From positions 1 to 34,188 of the forward strand of contig DZAL01000044.1 in assembly GCA_022729575.1 (NCBI GenBank): a stretch of DNA of 34,188 bases. The letters are read 5' to 3'. Positions within the stretch are counted from its first letter, which is position 1; each line of letters begins with the position of its first letter. Shown here one piece after another: positions 10,069 through 17,997 of the stretch. Source of the DNA: Thiomargarita sp. GTDB lineage: Bacteria; Pseudomonadota; Gammaproteobacteria; Beggiatoales; Beggiatoaceae. Made by a program: the position numbers and the translations under genes. Below the pieces are notes generated by a model that was not told where the DNA came from, ran no database searches, and worked only from the letters and a program-made list of their open reading frames with translations.

Positions 10069-10180
10069 TAACTTACCTTACGCACTTTGAAGATTTGGTA
10101 GGTTGGAGTGAGCGCCAGCGAACTTCAACCTACCACTACTACCACTACTACGGTGCGTTAACCGTGCGTGAGGTGAATTA
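10069..10180. repeat. 112-bp inverted-repeat element with TTACGCAC ends
   Basis: Imperfect inverted ends TAACTTACCTTACGCAC and GTGCGTGAGGTGAATTA enclose a GTAGGTTGGAGT/ACTTCAACCTAC palindrome and a short CTA-rich run. It stops 1 bp short of the stop codon of the next gene. Solo copies of the end motif occur at 2325, 4371, 1172 and 33125. Confidence 0.65.
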
Positions 10181-10181
10181 C

Positions 10182-11327
10182 TTACTTTGTTTTTTCGATT
10201 TTTTCCCCCGCGGTATTTACGGTTGCTGAAGGCGGCGGCGTGGCGCTGGCGGCCCCCGGTTCTCCCGACTGTTTAGAATTTAATTTTTCTTCAGTAGAGT
10301 CAGCGGCAGTTTGTTCCCCAGAAGTTGGAGCAGTTCCTCCGCTTAACCATTCGGACAGTGGTTTTGCCATCATTTCCATGATTCTCAGTGGCACCGGCTG
10401 AAGTTCATTAACCATACGTGAGAAATCACGAAAAATTTGTTCATCACGAGTGTTAATGAAACGACTTAGCCGATCAACGATAGCTTGTGCTTCTGGTGTT
10501 TGTAGAAAATTACCCACTCGTTCCAACTCATTGGAATCAAAATTTCTTGCTAATACTAATACTAATACAGGGTTTTTCTGAAGACTTGAGGCCATGATTT
10601 TAATCGCCAGCGAAATTTGTGAACTTTTCAGACTTGGCCACTGGCGAGTCAATTCTCTTCTGAGGCCCAATTCTAACAGTGGCGACACCATTTCCAAAAC
10701 TTCATTGGCGCTACTCAATCGCTTGGATACCTCTCCTTTATCCAGCTTGGACGGTGGCACGGCATTCCATTTAATAAGGTCAGTCTGGTTTGGAATATTC
10801 CTGACCGAATTAGTACCATGATTCAAACTTTGTCTGACTAAATTAGCAATCATTTGAACTTCCTGAATAAGGAATTTACTATCTAAACGTACTCGTTCCT
10901 CAGTAGAAAATATTTTACTAATAATCTTCTTGCTCAAAGAAGATATCTCGGGGGCACTAATGAAGTCGGACAATACTTCTAATTCATCACGATCAAAATA
11001 TTTCGCTAAGACGAGCACTGGTAATTGATTTTCTTTAGCATTATCTAATAAATTATTTAATTCATTAATATCAATATCAGATTTAGCTACTTTAATTCGC
11101 TTTTCTAGCTCGGTACTGACGGCTTTAAGGATATCGTTTTTAATAATATTTAAAGTATATTGCCATAAATTAGCCGACGTATTTATGCGAAGAAAAAAAT
11201 CAGAGGAACCAATTCCTTGAACGGACTCTGAAGATTGATCCATACTTTGTGCGCCGACATTATTGGCAATTATAAAATTCAAAACCAATACTATTAACCA
11301 TCGAAAATAGAAAAAGTATCTCATCAT
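10182..11327 (-). CDS. Exported protein with two DUF2059-like repeats
   Basis: The product (381 residues from 11327, 387 from the upstream ATG at 11345) begins with a signal peptide (MRYFFYFRWLIVLVLNFIIA, cleavage near VGAQS). Two related helical units follow, one near residue 110 (FDRDELEVLSDFISAPE) and one near 265 (FDSNELERVGNFLQTPEAQ). Both resemble the DUF2059 pattern of an acidic helix followed by F-x-x-[ST]-P. The last 50 residues are low-complexity Ala/Thr/Pro/Glu. The molecular role of DUF2059 is unknown. No operon partner is obvious; a TorF-like porin gene lies upstream on the same strand. Confidence 0.65.
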   Translation of the reverse strand: MMRYFFYFRWLIVLVLNFIIANNVGAQSMDQSSESVQGIGSSDFFLRINTSANLWQYTLNIIKNDILKAVSTELEKRIKVAKSDIDINELNNLLDNAKENQLPVLVLAKYFDRDELEVLSDFISAPEISSLSKKIISKIFSTEERVRLDSKFLIQEVQMIANLVRQSLNHGTNSVRNIPNQTDLIKWNAVPPSKLDKGEVSKRLSSANEVLEMVSPLLELGLRRELTRQWPSLKSSQISLAIKIMASSLQKNPVLVLVLARNFDSNELERVGNFLQTPEAQAIVDRLSRFINTRDEQIFRDFSRMVNELQPVPLRIMEMMAKPLSEWLSGGTAPTSGEQTAADSTEEKLNSKQSGEPGAASATPPPSATVNTAGEKIEKTK

Positions 11328-11469
11328 GACCTGTTCTCTAACCATATTAAATTCATCACCAATTATTAGTCTGGCTGGCGAATTAAGCGAAGCGTGTCCA
11401 CCAGCCAGGCTTAGTCAAACTCATCAACCACGCCGGTAATTTTGTTGGCCCTGGTCGCTAAATTCTACG

Positions 11470-12198
11470 CTAAAAACTCTTGCTAACGCTGATATACACG
11501 CGACCATCGGCGGAATCCTCGGCATTATCTAAATCAGTGTTACTGTAGTTGATAGCAGTGTTGAAATCAGCCAGCACATAAGACAAGGACACACCATAAT
11601 AACGATAATCATCCAGACCAAAGCGTTCATTATCACTGATCGCTTGTTGCCCAACTTGTACCGTAAAACCAACGCCATTGGGATAGGTCTGAGTAGCGGT
11701 CAACAAGTAATTGTGTGCTTGACCACTGTTACCAGCAAAGTCTGGAGAATAATCGTAGGCTAAACCAAATTTAATTCCTGGAGGAATAGCATAACCAACA
11801 CTCATCTCAAACTCGTCGACTTCGTAATTGAGGGATTCTGCCGCCCCAGGATACATATAACGTGCCGCTTTGAGACCATAGCTAAAACCGTTAGTTAACT
11901 CCTTCGAGTAACCAACATAAACGTCGATCTCAACGTCAGCCCGGTCCTCAGGTTCAACGGTCTCATCTTCCAAAAATTTGACATTCGAACCCCAAACGCC
12001 GGCATAAGCCCCGCTTTGATGGTGAAGGTCAAAACTACCTTGTACTGCTATACCACTATCGGTTTGAGTGACACCACGGAATAAATAATCAGAGGTAAAT
12101 GCTACGGTACCAGTTAAATTAATGACTGGTTCAGCAGCGTAACTAGAGAAGATGGAAAGTATTCCACTCATGAATAATACTTTAGATACTAACTTCAC
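11470..12198 (-). CDS. TorF-family putative porin (Gcw_chp)
   Basis: Likely outer-membrane beta-barrel. The 242-residue precursor has a signal peptide (about 1-21, ending SSYAA). It then shows the family signature TSDYLFRGVTQTDSGIAVQGSF followed by GAYAGVWGSNV, and a series of amphipathic strands ending in aromatic-rich turns with a terminal Phe (VYISVSKSF), as expected for barrel insertion. This matches the proteobacterial gcw_chp/TorF family, whose substrate is unknown. The start is a GTG at 12196-12198, supported by AGGAG 7 nt upstream (RC at 12207-12212). It appears monocistronic, with over 1 kb of repeat DNA upstream. Confidence 0.88.
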   Translation of the reverse strand: MKLVSKVLFMSGILSIFSSYAAEPVINLTGTVAFTSDYLFRGVTQTDSGIAVQGSFDLHHQSGAYAGVWGSNVKFLEDETVEPEDRADVEIDVYVGYSKELTNGFSYGLKAARYMYPGAAESLNYEVDEFEMSVGYAIPPGIKFGLAYDYSPDFAGNSGQAHNYLLTATQTYPNGVGFTVQVGQQAISDNERFGLDDYRYYGVSLSYVLADFNTAINYSNTDLDNAEDSADGRVYISVSKSF

Positions 12199-12583
12199 CG
12201 TATAGCTCCTCGCTAAAGTGGGGGTCTAACAATTTTCAATTAAGCATGAGAATTTAATTACCTCAGCCAGTTAAAAACCTGATCAAAGTTTTCGCACGGT
12301 CAGATTTGATCAATCCATTTTTCGAATGGGTTAGTCCTCATTCCTAACTATTTTACGCACTGTTTAGTCTGACTCACCGACTCACATTAATAACCCCAAC
12401 TCACTCTCTGCGAAATCTGTGTCATCTGCTTAAATCGGCGATTCAGAACCATCCTCATTATGCCTATCGTCGAATAAAATTGCAAGTATCAAAAATATCA
12501 TCGTAATCCATTGCAATAATTGCAATATTTAAATTGATAGCGTAAAATTATGTATAGTAAAATTCATATAAAATTGTACGTAT

Positions 12584-12657
12584 CCTCTGGAGTGCAATAA
12601 GAATTATTGCGCCTGGCGGCGCGTAGCGGCGCAATAATTCTTATTGCACTCCAGAGG
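12584..12657. repeat. Perfect 30-bp inverted repeat
   Basis: Arms at 12584-12613 and 12628-12657 are perfect complements (CCTCTGGAGTGCAATAAGAA ... at the outer end), with a 14-bp GC-rich loop TGGCGGCGCGTAGC. No T-run follows, so it does not look like a terminator. The surrounding 12199-12840 holds AT-rich DNA with no gene. Confidence 0.85.
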
Positions 12658-12873
12658 GAATAGTACAGGTTCAAAGGGATTTTACTATAAGTATCCCAGA
12701 AAGTTGTCAATAAAATTCATTCAGAAAGTTTGTTTTTTTATGATAAAAACAAACCATTTATTTTAATAAGTAGTCTAAAATATGAAAAATATTAAACTAC
12801 TTAACTCTAAAACTAAAAAGCGTAAGTATTAAAGGTTTATCTATACTCACTTTACGCATTTAGCGGTAGTCCA

Positions 12874-12924
12874 TAACCGAAACGTTGGAGTAACCGAAAC
12901 GTTGGAGTAACCGAAACGTTGGAG
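12874..12924. repeat. 17-bp unit repeated three times
   Basis: TAACCGAAACGTTGGAG occurs three times head to tail without change (12874-12890, 12891-12907, 12908-12924), leading directly into the palindrome at 12921-13282. Confidence 0.9.
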
Positions 12925-12939
12925 TAGAGGCTTTAGCCG

Positions 12940-13064
12940 CACTGCCATTAAGTTAAGGTAGGGTGGATTAAGCGAAGCGTATCCACCACTGTCGAGACTC
13001 TGGTGGATACGCTTCGCTTAATCCACCCTACGGTAGCTTGCGATTCCTTAACTTAATGGCAGTG
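12940..13064. mobile_element. MITE-like element, type 2, 125 bp, 12-bp direct repeat
   Basis: Ends CACTGCCATTAAGTTAAGG and CCTTAACTTAATGGCAGTG are perfect inverted repeats. The core differs from type 1: it is two inverted GTGGATACGCTTCGCTTAAT units. The flanks are AGGCTTTAGCCG on both sides (12928-12939 and 13065-13076). Confidence 0.9.
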
Positions 13065-13129
13065 AGGCTTTAGCCGGTGGGTCGGCCCCGACGACGTTTA
13101 ATGGGCTCCGACCCCACCGGCTAAAGCCT

Positions 13130-13263
13130 CAATGCCATTAAGTTAAGCTAAGGTTACGGCGTTGGAGTCCAAAGCTTCAGCTTTGGCAACGCCGTCTGAC
13201 CTTAGCCAATCTCGTCCAAATCTGAAGGTTTGGACTCCAACGCGGCTTAACTTAATGCCATTG
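13130..13263. mobile_element. MITE-like element, type 1, 134 bp, 12-bp direct repeat
   Basis: The left end is CAATGCCATTAAGTTAAGC; the right end carries one change (TTAATGCCATTG). The core matches the 2543 copy closely. The flanks are CGGCTAAAGCCT on both sides (13118-13129 and 13264-13275), the exact complement of the direct repeat of the neighbouring element. It ends about 60 bp before the kinase start. Confidence 0.9.
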
Positions 13264-13322
13264 CGGCTAAAGCCTCTACTCCAACATTGCCCTTAAATTC
13301 TTTAATTCAATACCTAAAAATT

Positions 13323-16300
13323 ATGTTTCCAGCAATGACATTATCTTGTTACACGTCTGAAGTGGTGCTAGTGACCGGGATTTTATTAAGTATCCTCCTA
13401 TTTTTATTAATGCGAAGCCATGCGCGTCTGGTAAGTTCGCAAGGACAGTTGCAACAAGAAATTCAGGAGCGCCAGCAAGTAGAGCGGACGTTGCGAGAAG
13501 CCGATGAAAGATTCCTTGCCGTCTTGGATGGACTAGAAGCCGTCGTGTATGTAGCCGATATGCAGACCCACGAATTGCTCTTTACTAATAAGCATGTACA
13601 AAATTTAGTGGGTACGCAAGAGAGTTTGGTAGGCCGGATTTGTTGGCAAACGATGCAAGTTGGGCAAACCGGGCCTTGTACTTTTTGTACCAATAACCAA
13701 TTAGTATCGCCCGAGGGAGAATCGATAGGTATCTATACTTGGGAATTTCAGAATACTATCAGCAAACAGTACTTCTATATTCGAGACCGTGCCATTCGCT
13801 GGACCGATGGACGGTTGGTAAGGCTAGAAATTGCTACCGAGATTACCGCGCTCAAGCAAGCACAAGCTACAGCGTTGGAGAATGAATCACGGTTTAGAAC
13901 CATTTTTGACAATGCCGCCATTAGCGTACTTGTGATTGATAATACTGGACATTTTCTGGAAGGTAATACTAAACTATTTGAGCTGTTTGGCTATTCGCTG
14001 GAAGAATTTACTGGGTTGACCAACCTAGAGATTACCCATCCCGACGATATTCAACTCAGTCAGGAAAAAATGCAACAACTGGCCACGGGTCTAATTGATT
14101 CTTACCATCTGGAAAAACGTTATGTACGCAAAGACGGTAGTGTATTTTGGGGAGATTTATACATGGCCCCGCGATGTGATCGCGATGGAAATATCGTTGA
14201 TTTAACCGGCATTATTATTGACATCTCCGAACGCAAACAAGCCGCCGAAGCCTTACGCCAAAGTGAGGAACGATTTGACCTGGCAATGCGTGGTAGCAAT
14301 GATGGAATTTGGGACTGGGATATAGGCGCCAATCAAGTCTATTTCTCACGCCGTCTAAGACAGATATTCAGCCTCACTGAAGAAGAAACTGCCAGTGTAG
14401 AAGCGTTCAATAAAGTGCTACATCCTGATGATATTGCAATCATCTGGGAAAAACTGAATGCCTATCTGGAGAAACAATTGCCAGCTTATGAAATCACTTT
14501 CCGCGTGCTACCATCGAAAGGTAATCATCGCTGGGTGCTCTCACGCGCAATAGCGGTTTGGAATGAGCAAGGTAAACCAATTCGGTTGGTGGGGACGATT
14601 ATGGACATCTCCACCCAAAAACAAGCGGAAGAGGAATTACAGCAAGCCAAAGAGAGTGCTGAACAAGCCTACTTGGAAGCCAGCCGCTTTAAAGCGGTGT
14701 TGGATAAAACTGTCGATTATGTTGCCATGCACGACCCCGACACCCTTAAATTTATCTATGCTAATCAAGGGGCGCTTGACCAAACTGGTTATTCTCGTGA
14801 AGAACTATTACAGATGACTCCTTTAGATTTGAATCCTACGGTCAATGCCGAGTCAATGGCTGAAATTTTAGCACCGCTACAAAGTGGTATTGCCATACGG
14901 TTTGAAACTGTACATCAACACAAAAAGGGGACAATTGTTCCCATTGATTTGCAATTACAGTATGTAGAAATAGAACAAGTAAAATGTTTGGTGGCCATGG
15001 CGCGTGATATTACCGAACGCAAGCAGTTTGAACTCAATTTACAACAAGCGAAAGAACTCGCTGAATTCGCTAACCGGGCCAAGAGTATTTTTTTGGCTAA
15101 CATGAGTCACGAATTACGTACCCCACTCAACGGGATTCTAGGTTACACCCAAATTCTCCAGCGTGATAAAACCTTGACCCCTAAACAATTAGACGGTATC
15201 AACATTATTCACCGGAGCGGCGAATATTTACTGACCTTGATTAACGATGTGTTAGATCTCTCCAAAATTGAAGCCGGCAAAATTGAATTATTGCCGGTAG
15301 ACTTTGACTTCAATGAGTTTATCTCAGGACTCACTAACCTCTTCCGGATGCGGGCCCAACAAAAAGGCATTGCCTTTAATTATGAACCTTTATCTCCTCT
15401 ACCGGTGGGGGTTTGGGCCGATGAAAAAAGATTGCGGCAAATTCTTATCAACTTGTTGGGGAATGCCATTAAATTTACTCAACACGGTGGTGTGACGCTG
15501 AAGACGGGTTATCACAACGGTAAAATTCGTTTTCAAGTAGAAGACACCGGAGTAGGTATTGTGACCACTGACCTGGAAAAAATCTTTGAACCATTCCAAC
15601 AAGTAGGTGACCACAAATATAAAGCCGAAGGCACAGGCTTAGGTCTATCCATTACTAAGAAATTGATAGAACTGATGGGGGGAGAATTGCAGGTGGAAAG
15701 TACCCCAGGAAAAGGCAGTATCTTCTGGATGGTACTGGACTTGCCCTCGGTGTCCGTAGTGAAGGGGGACCTGGAGCTAACACCAGTGATTATTAGTTAT
15801 CAGGGGCCACCGCAGACCATTTTGATCATTGACGACAAATGGGAAAACCGCTCGGTCCTGGTCAATCTCCTAACCCCACTTGGTTTTCAAGTAAAAGAAG
15901 CCGATCATGGTCAAACTGGATTGACTTTGCTTCAACAAGCGCCAGTGAACCTAATTATCACTGATTTAGTCATGCCCGTCATGGATGGCTTTGAATTTAC
16001 TCGACAAGCCAGAAAAATACCGACCTTTCAACAAATACCCATTATTGCCGCCTCAGCCAGCGTGTTCGATATTCATTTACAACAAAGCCTAACCGCAGGT
16101 TGTAATGCGTTTATAGTTAAACCATTTCGTTTCGAGGTACTGTTAGATTTATTACAAAAACAATTAAACTTGACTTGGATTTATGAAGCGGTTACCGCGA
16201 ATGGTGAACCATCTCCAGTACCTACCGATAATCCTTCCGCAAATTCAGTAGAGATGATAGGTCCGACGAAGGAACAAGTGGCGATTTTATTTGATTTAGC

Positions 16301-16451
16301 CATGCAAGGTGATATTGCGGGTATTGTCGAAGAGGTGAATCGACTAGAACAGGAGAATAAGCAAATGGCGCTATTTGCTAATAAGATTCGTCAGTTGGCC
16401 AAGGATTTTCAAGAGCAACAGATTTGTGAATTAGTGGGGCAGTATATGTAG
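13323..16451 (+). CDS. PAS-rich hybrid sensor histidine kinase
   Basis: Membrane-anchored two-component sensor of 1042 residues from the ATG at 13323 (an in-frame TTG at 13287 would add 12). Order: one membrane segment (about residues 8-32), a short coiled coil, four PAS domains (about 58-180, 190-305, 313-430, 443-570), HisKA with the phospho-accepting His in MSHELRTPLNG (residue 596), an HATPase domain with N-box LLGNAIKFT and G-boxes EDTGVGI and GTGLGLSI, then a receiver with Asp in ITDLVMP (residue 881) and KPF, and a helical tail of about 100 residues. PAS1 holds three Cys (CWQTMQVGQTGPCTFC). No classic Shine-Dalgarno is seen. There is no adjacent response regulator, so output is probably through a separate phosphotransfer partner. 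Confidence 0.93.
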   Translation: MFPAMTLSCYTSEVVLVTGILLSILLFLLMRSHARLVSSQGQLQQEIQERQQVERTLREADERFLAVLDGLEAVVYVADMQTHELLFTNKHVQNLVGTQESLVGRICWQTMQVGQTGPCTFCTNNQLVSPEGESIGIYTWEFQNTISKQYFYIRDRAIRWTDGRLVRLEIATEITALKQAQATALENESRFRTIFDNAAISVLVIDNTGHFLEGNTKLFELFGYSLEEFTGLTNLEITHPDDIQLSQEKMQQLATGLIDSYHLEKRYVRKDGSVFWGDLYMAPRCDRDGNIVDLTGIIIDISERKQAAEALRQSEERFDLAMRGSNDGIWDWDIGANQVYFSRRLRQIFSLTEEETASVEAFNKVLHPDDIAIIWEKLNAYLEKQLPAYEITFRVLPSKGNHRWVLSRAIAVWNEQGKPIRLVGTIMDISTQKQAEEELQQAKESAEQAYLEASRFKAVLDKTVDYVAMHDPDTLKFIYANQGALDQTGYSREELLQMTPLDLNPTVNAESMAEILAPLQSGIAIRFETVHQHKKGTIVPIDLQLQYVEIEQVKCLVAMARDITERKQFELNLQQAKELAEFANRAKSIFLANMSHELRTPLNGILGYTQILQRDKTLTPKQLDGINIIHRSGEYLLTLINDVLDLSKIEAGKIELLPVDFDFNEFISGLTNLFRMRAQQKGIAFNYEPLSPLPVGVWADEKRLRQILINLLGNAIKFTQHGGVTLKTGYHNGKIRFQVEDTGVGIVTTDLEKIFEPFQQVGDHKYKAEGTGLGLSITKKLIELMGGELQVESTPGKGSIFWMVLDLPSVSVVKGDLELTPVIISYQGPPQTILIIDDKWENRSVLVNLLTPLGFQVKEADHGQTGLTLLQQAPVNLIITDLVMPVMDGFEFTRQARKIPTFQQIPIIAASASVFDIHLQQSLTAGCNAFIVKPFRFEVLLDLLQKQLNLTWIYEAVTANGEPSPVPTDNPSANSVEMIGPTKEQVAILFDLAMQGDIAGIVEEVNRLEQENKQMALFANKIRQLAKDFQEQQICELVGQYM

Positions 16452-16538
16452 TTGGATTTGGTAGGCAATGGTAAAGCGAGTGGTCCATCCTACTTGACCA
16501 GATTGTTATCAACAATAGGATGTGGTGATACAAAAAAT

Positions 16539-16700
16539 ATGAATAACCATCTAGCGGTTCTGCAACACGGTATAGGCCGGATGAGTACCGATATGGCTAA
16601 CGTGAGTTATCCGCTGACTAACTTAACTGGTCAAGTGGGAGGCATGGAATATAATGTGGATAGAATGGTCCGTCCCTTGAGAATGGTGCCCTTTCCCTAA
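16539..16700 (+). pseudogene. Possible remnant or small protein after the kinase
   Basis: The frame after the kinase stop is open to 16700. From the ATG at 16539 it gives 53 residues with regularly spaced Met and Val (GRMSTDMANVSYPL, then YNVDRMVRPLRMVPFP), reminiscent of the C-terminal heptad pattern of small proteins from related organisms. There is no Shine-Dalgarno and no N-terminal signal, so a decayed 3' fragment is as likely as a gene. Confidence 0.3.
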
Positions 16701-16729
16701 AATATTTCAAAAGTCCAACCGCCTGGTGA

Positions 16730-16877
16730 TATAGCAAATCTCACTTGATTGAATATCATTAAATCGAGTACAACGGATTTGGGGGATAAGCGGATAAACC
16801 CGCAGGTTTGCCTTATCCGTTTATCCCCCAAATCCGCTGTACTCGATACGATACCCACTCTAGTGAGATTTGCTATA
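16730..16877. repeat. 148-bp snap-back element, TA-flanked
   Basis: Two arms of about 67 bp, roughly 80 percent complementary, begin TATAGCAAATCTCACT and end with the complement. They include a shared GGATTTGGGGGATAA block around a 15-bp centre. The ends could be read as TAGCAAATC flanked by TA dinucleotides, as for an IS630-type MITE; that reading is tentative. Confidence 0.65.
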
Positions 16878-16939
16878 GTGCTGAAATGTGGATGATGACT
16901 CGATCAGGACTGCCAGTTCTAAATTCTCATCCAAATTTC

Positions 16940-17138
16940 GGTAGTCCCGCCAAACCAATGGAGGTGTTAACCTTCAAGGAGTTATCAAAGCTCAAAGTTT
17001 CCTAAACCTTTGAGGTTTAGGAAACTTAGAATCGCCGAGGTTTCCTCAACCGGTGAGGTTTAGGAAACCTCAAACTGGTAAGGTTTCGGAAAGTTAGCAC
17101 CTGGATTTTAATACCTCCATTAGTTGGTAGGGACTACC
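16940..17138 (+). repeat. Complete 199-bp interspersed element
   Basis: Same length as the inverted copy at 6545-6743 and nearly identical in order. The left end GGTAGTCCCGCCAAACCAAT and right end ATTAGTTGGTAGGGACTACC are imperfect inverted repeats extending about 35 bp, with GTTTCCTAAACC palindromes inside. It lies 60 bp upstream of thpR. Confidence 0.85.
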
Positions 17139-17197
17139 AAATCTTGCGTTCAAAAATTATGATTTATGATTATAGAGGTCTGGAGGTGAATCAAAAA

Positions 17198-17731
17198 ATG
17201 TCTAAACAGACTATAGAACGTTTATTCTTTGCTTTGTGGCCGGACCAAACGACACGCCAGCGTTTGGTTGAAATTAGTCAATTAGTAGCCAGCGGTGCTC
17301 AAGGTAAAGTGATTGCTAAAGATAATTTACATCTCACTTTGGTGTTTGTAGGAGAGGTTAATCAGGACCTTAAACCCTGTTTGCTGAAGGCGGCCGCGGC
17401 AATTTCAGGGCCACCGTTTACCTTGGTGGTGGAGACGTTGTCTGGTCAGCCACGTAATCAAATTTTATGGTTGGGGGCCAGTCAAGTGCCACCCGCGTTA
17501 CAAACTTTGGTGGCGGGTTTAAATGCGCAGTTAGGACCTTGTGGCTATCGGCCTGAAACTCGAACTTATCAGGCACATATTACTTTGATGCGAAAAGCTG
17601 TAGTGACGGCAAAGCTACCAACGATAGCGGCATTGAATTGGCGGGTGGAGGAGTTTTGTTTAGTGCGCTCTCAGTTGAGGTCTGGAATGGCCCAATATGA
17701 AGTGATTGCACGGTGGCCGTTATTGGGTTAA
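17198..17731 (+). CDS. thpR: RNA 2',3'-cyclic phosphodiesterase ThpR/LigT
   Basis: 2H-phosphoesterase that hydrolyses 2',3'-cyclic phosphate ends of RNA to 2'-phosphate, with 2'-5' ligase activity in vitro. Both catalytic motifs are present: HLTL (about residue 45) and HITL (about 128). The N-terminus ERLFFALWPD is also typical. The ATG at 17198 follows a perfect GGAGGTGA (17182-17189) and gives 177 residues, against 176 in E. coli; the open frame upstream to 17144 is not used. It stands alone between repeat elements. Confidence 0.95.
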   Translation: MSKQTIERLFFALWPDQTTRQRLVEISQLVASGAQGKVIAKDNLHLTLVFVGEVNQDLKPCLLKAAAAISGPPFTLVVETLSGQPRNQILWLGASQVPPALQTLVAGLNAQLGPCGYRPETRTYQAHITLMRKAVVTAKLPTIAALNWRVEEFCLVRSQLRSGMAQYEVIARWPLLG

Positions 17732-17855
17732 GCAACTACTACCCGCACTGGTTTACGGAGGAAATTTTGACCAGTTTGGCAGCGGCAACCTTGGCTACCG
17801 TATATTTATGAAAGTGAGGAAGGGGCACGGTGGTCTCTTGGATAGTCTGTAGGGT

Positions 17856-17956
17856 CACTGCCATTAAGTTAAAGAATCCCCCGGTCAGGTTTTAACCTTG
17901 AAGGTCTGGTTTTAGACCTTCAAGGTTTCTTTCGCACGCTTAACTTAATGGCATTG
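17856..17956. mobile_element. MITE-like element, type 3, 101 bp, 12-bp direct repeat
   Basis: Ends CACTGCCATTAAGTTAAAG and GCTTAACTTAATGGCATTG are joined to a third kind of core, a pair of ACCTTGAAGGTCT/AGACCTTCAAGGT arms. A perfect direct repeat AGTCTGTAGGGT flanks it (17844-17855 and 17957-17968). Confidence 0.9.
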
Positions 17957-17997
17957 AGTCTGTAGGGTGGATTGAGCGAGGCGTATCCACCATCTGG

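Larger units (their letters stand above)
12921..13282. repeat. Host palindrome split by two MITEs in mirror positions
   Basis: With the two MITEs and one direct-repeat copy each removed, the remaining roughly 80 bp form one palindrome: GGAGTAGAGGCTTTAGCCGG at the left, the complement at the right, and GGTCGG/CCGACC inner arms. Each arm carries an insertion at the same position counted from the end. Confidence 0.85.

Noticed and set aside
12874..12924. CRISPR-like direct repeats
   Set aside because: Three head-to-tail 17-bp units without spacers; no cas genes in the window.
17739..17855. Minus-strand open stretch ending HKYTVAKVAAAKLVKIS-like residues
   Set aside because: It reads like a coding remnant cut by the type 3 MITE, but it is under 40 codons with no start or recognisable family, so it is not supported as a gene.
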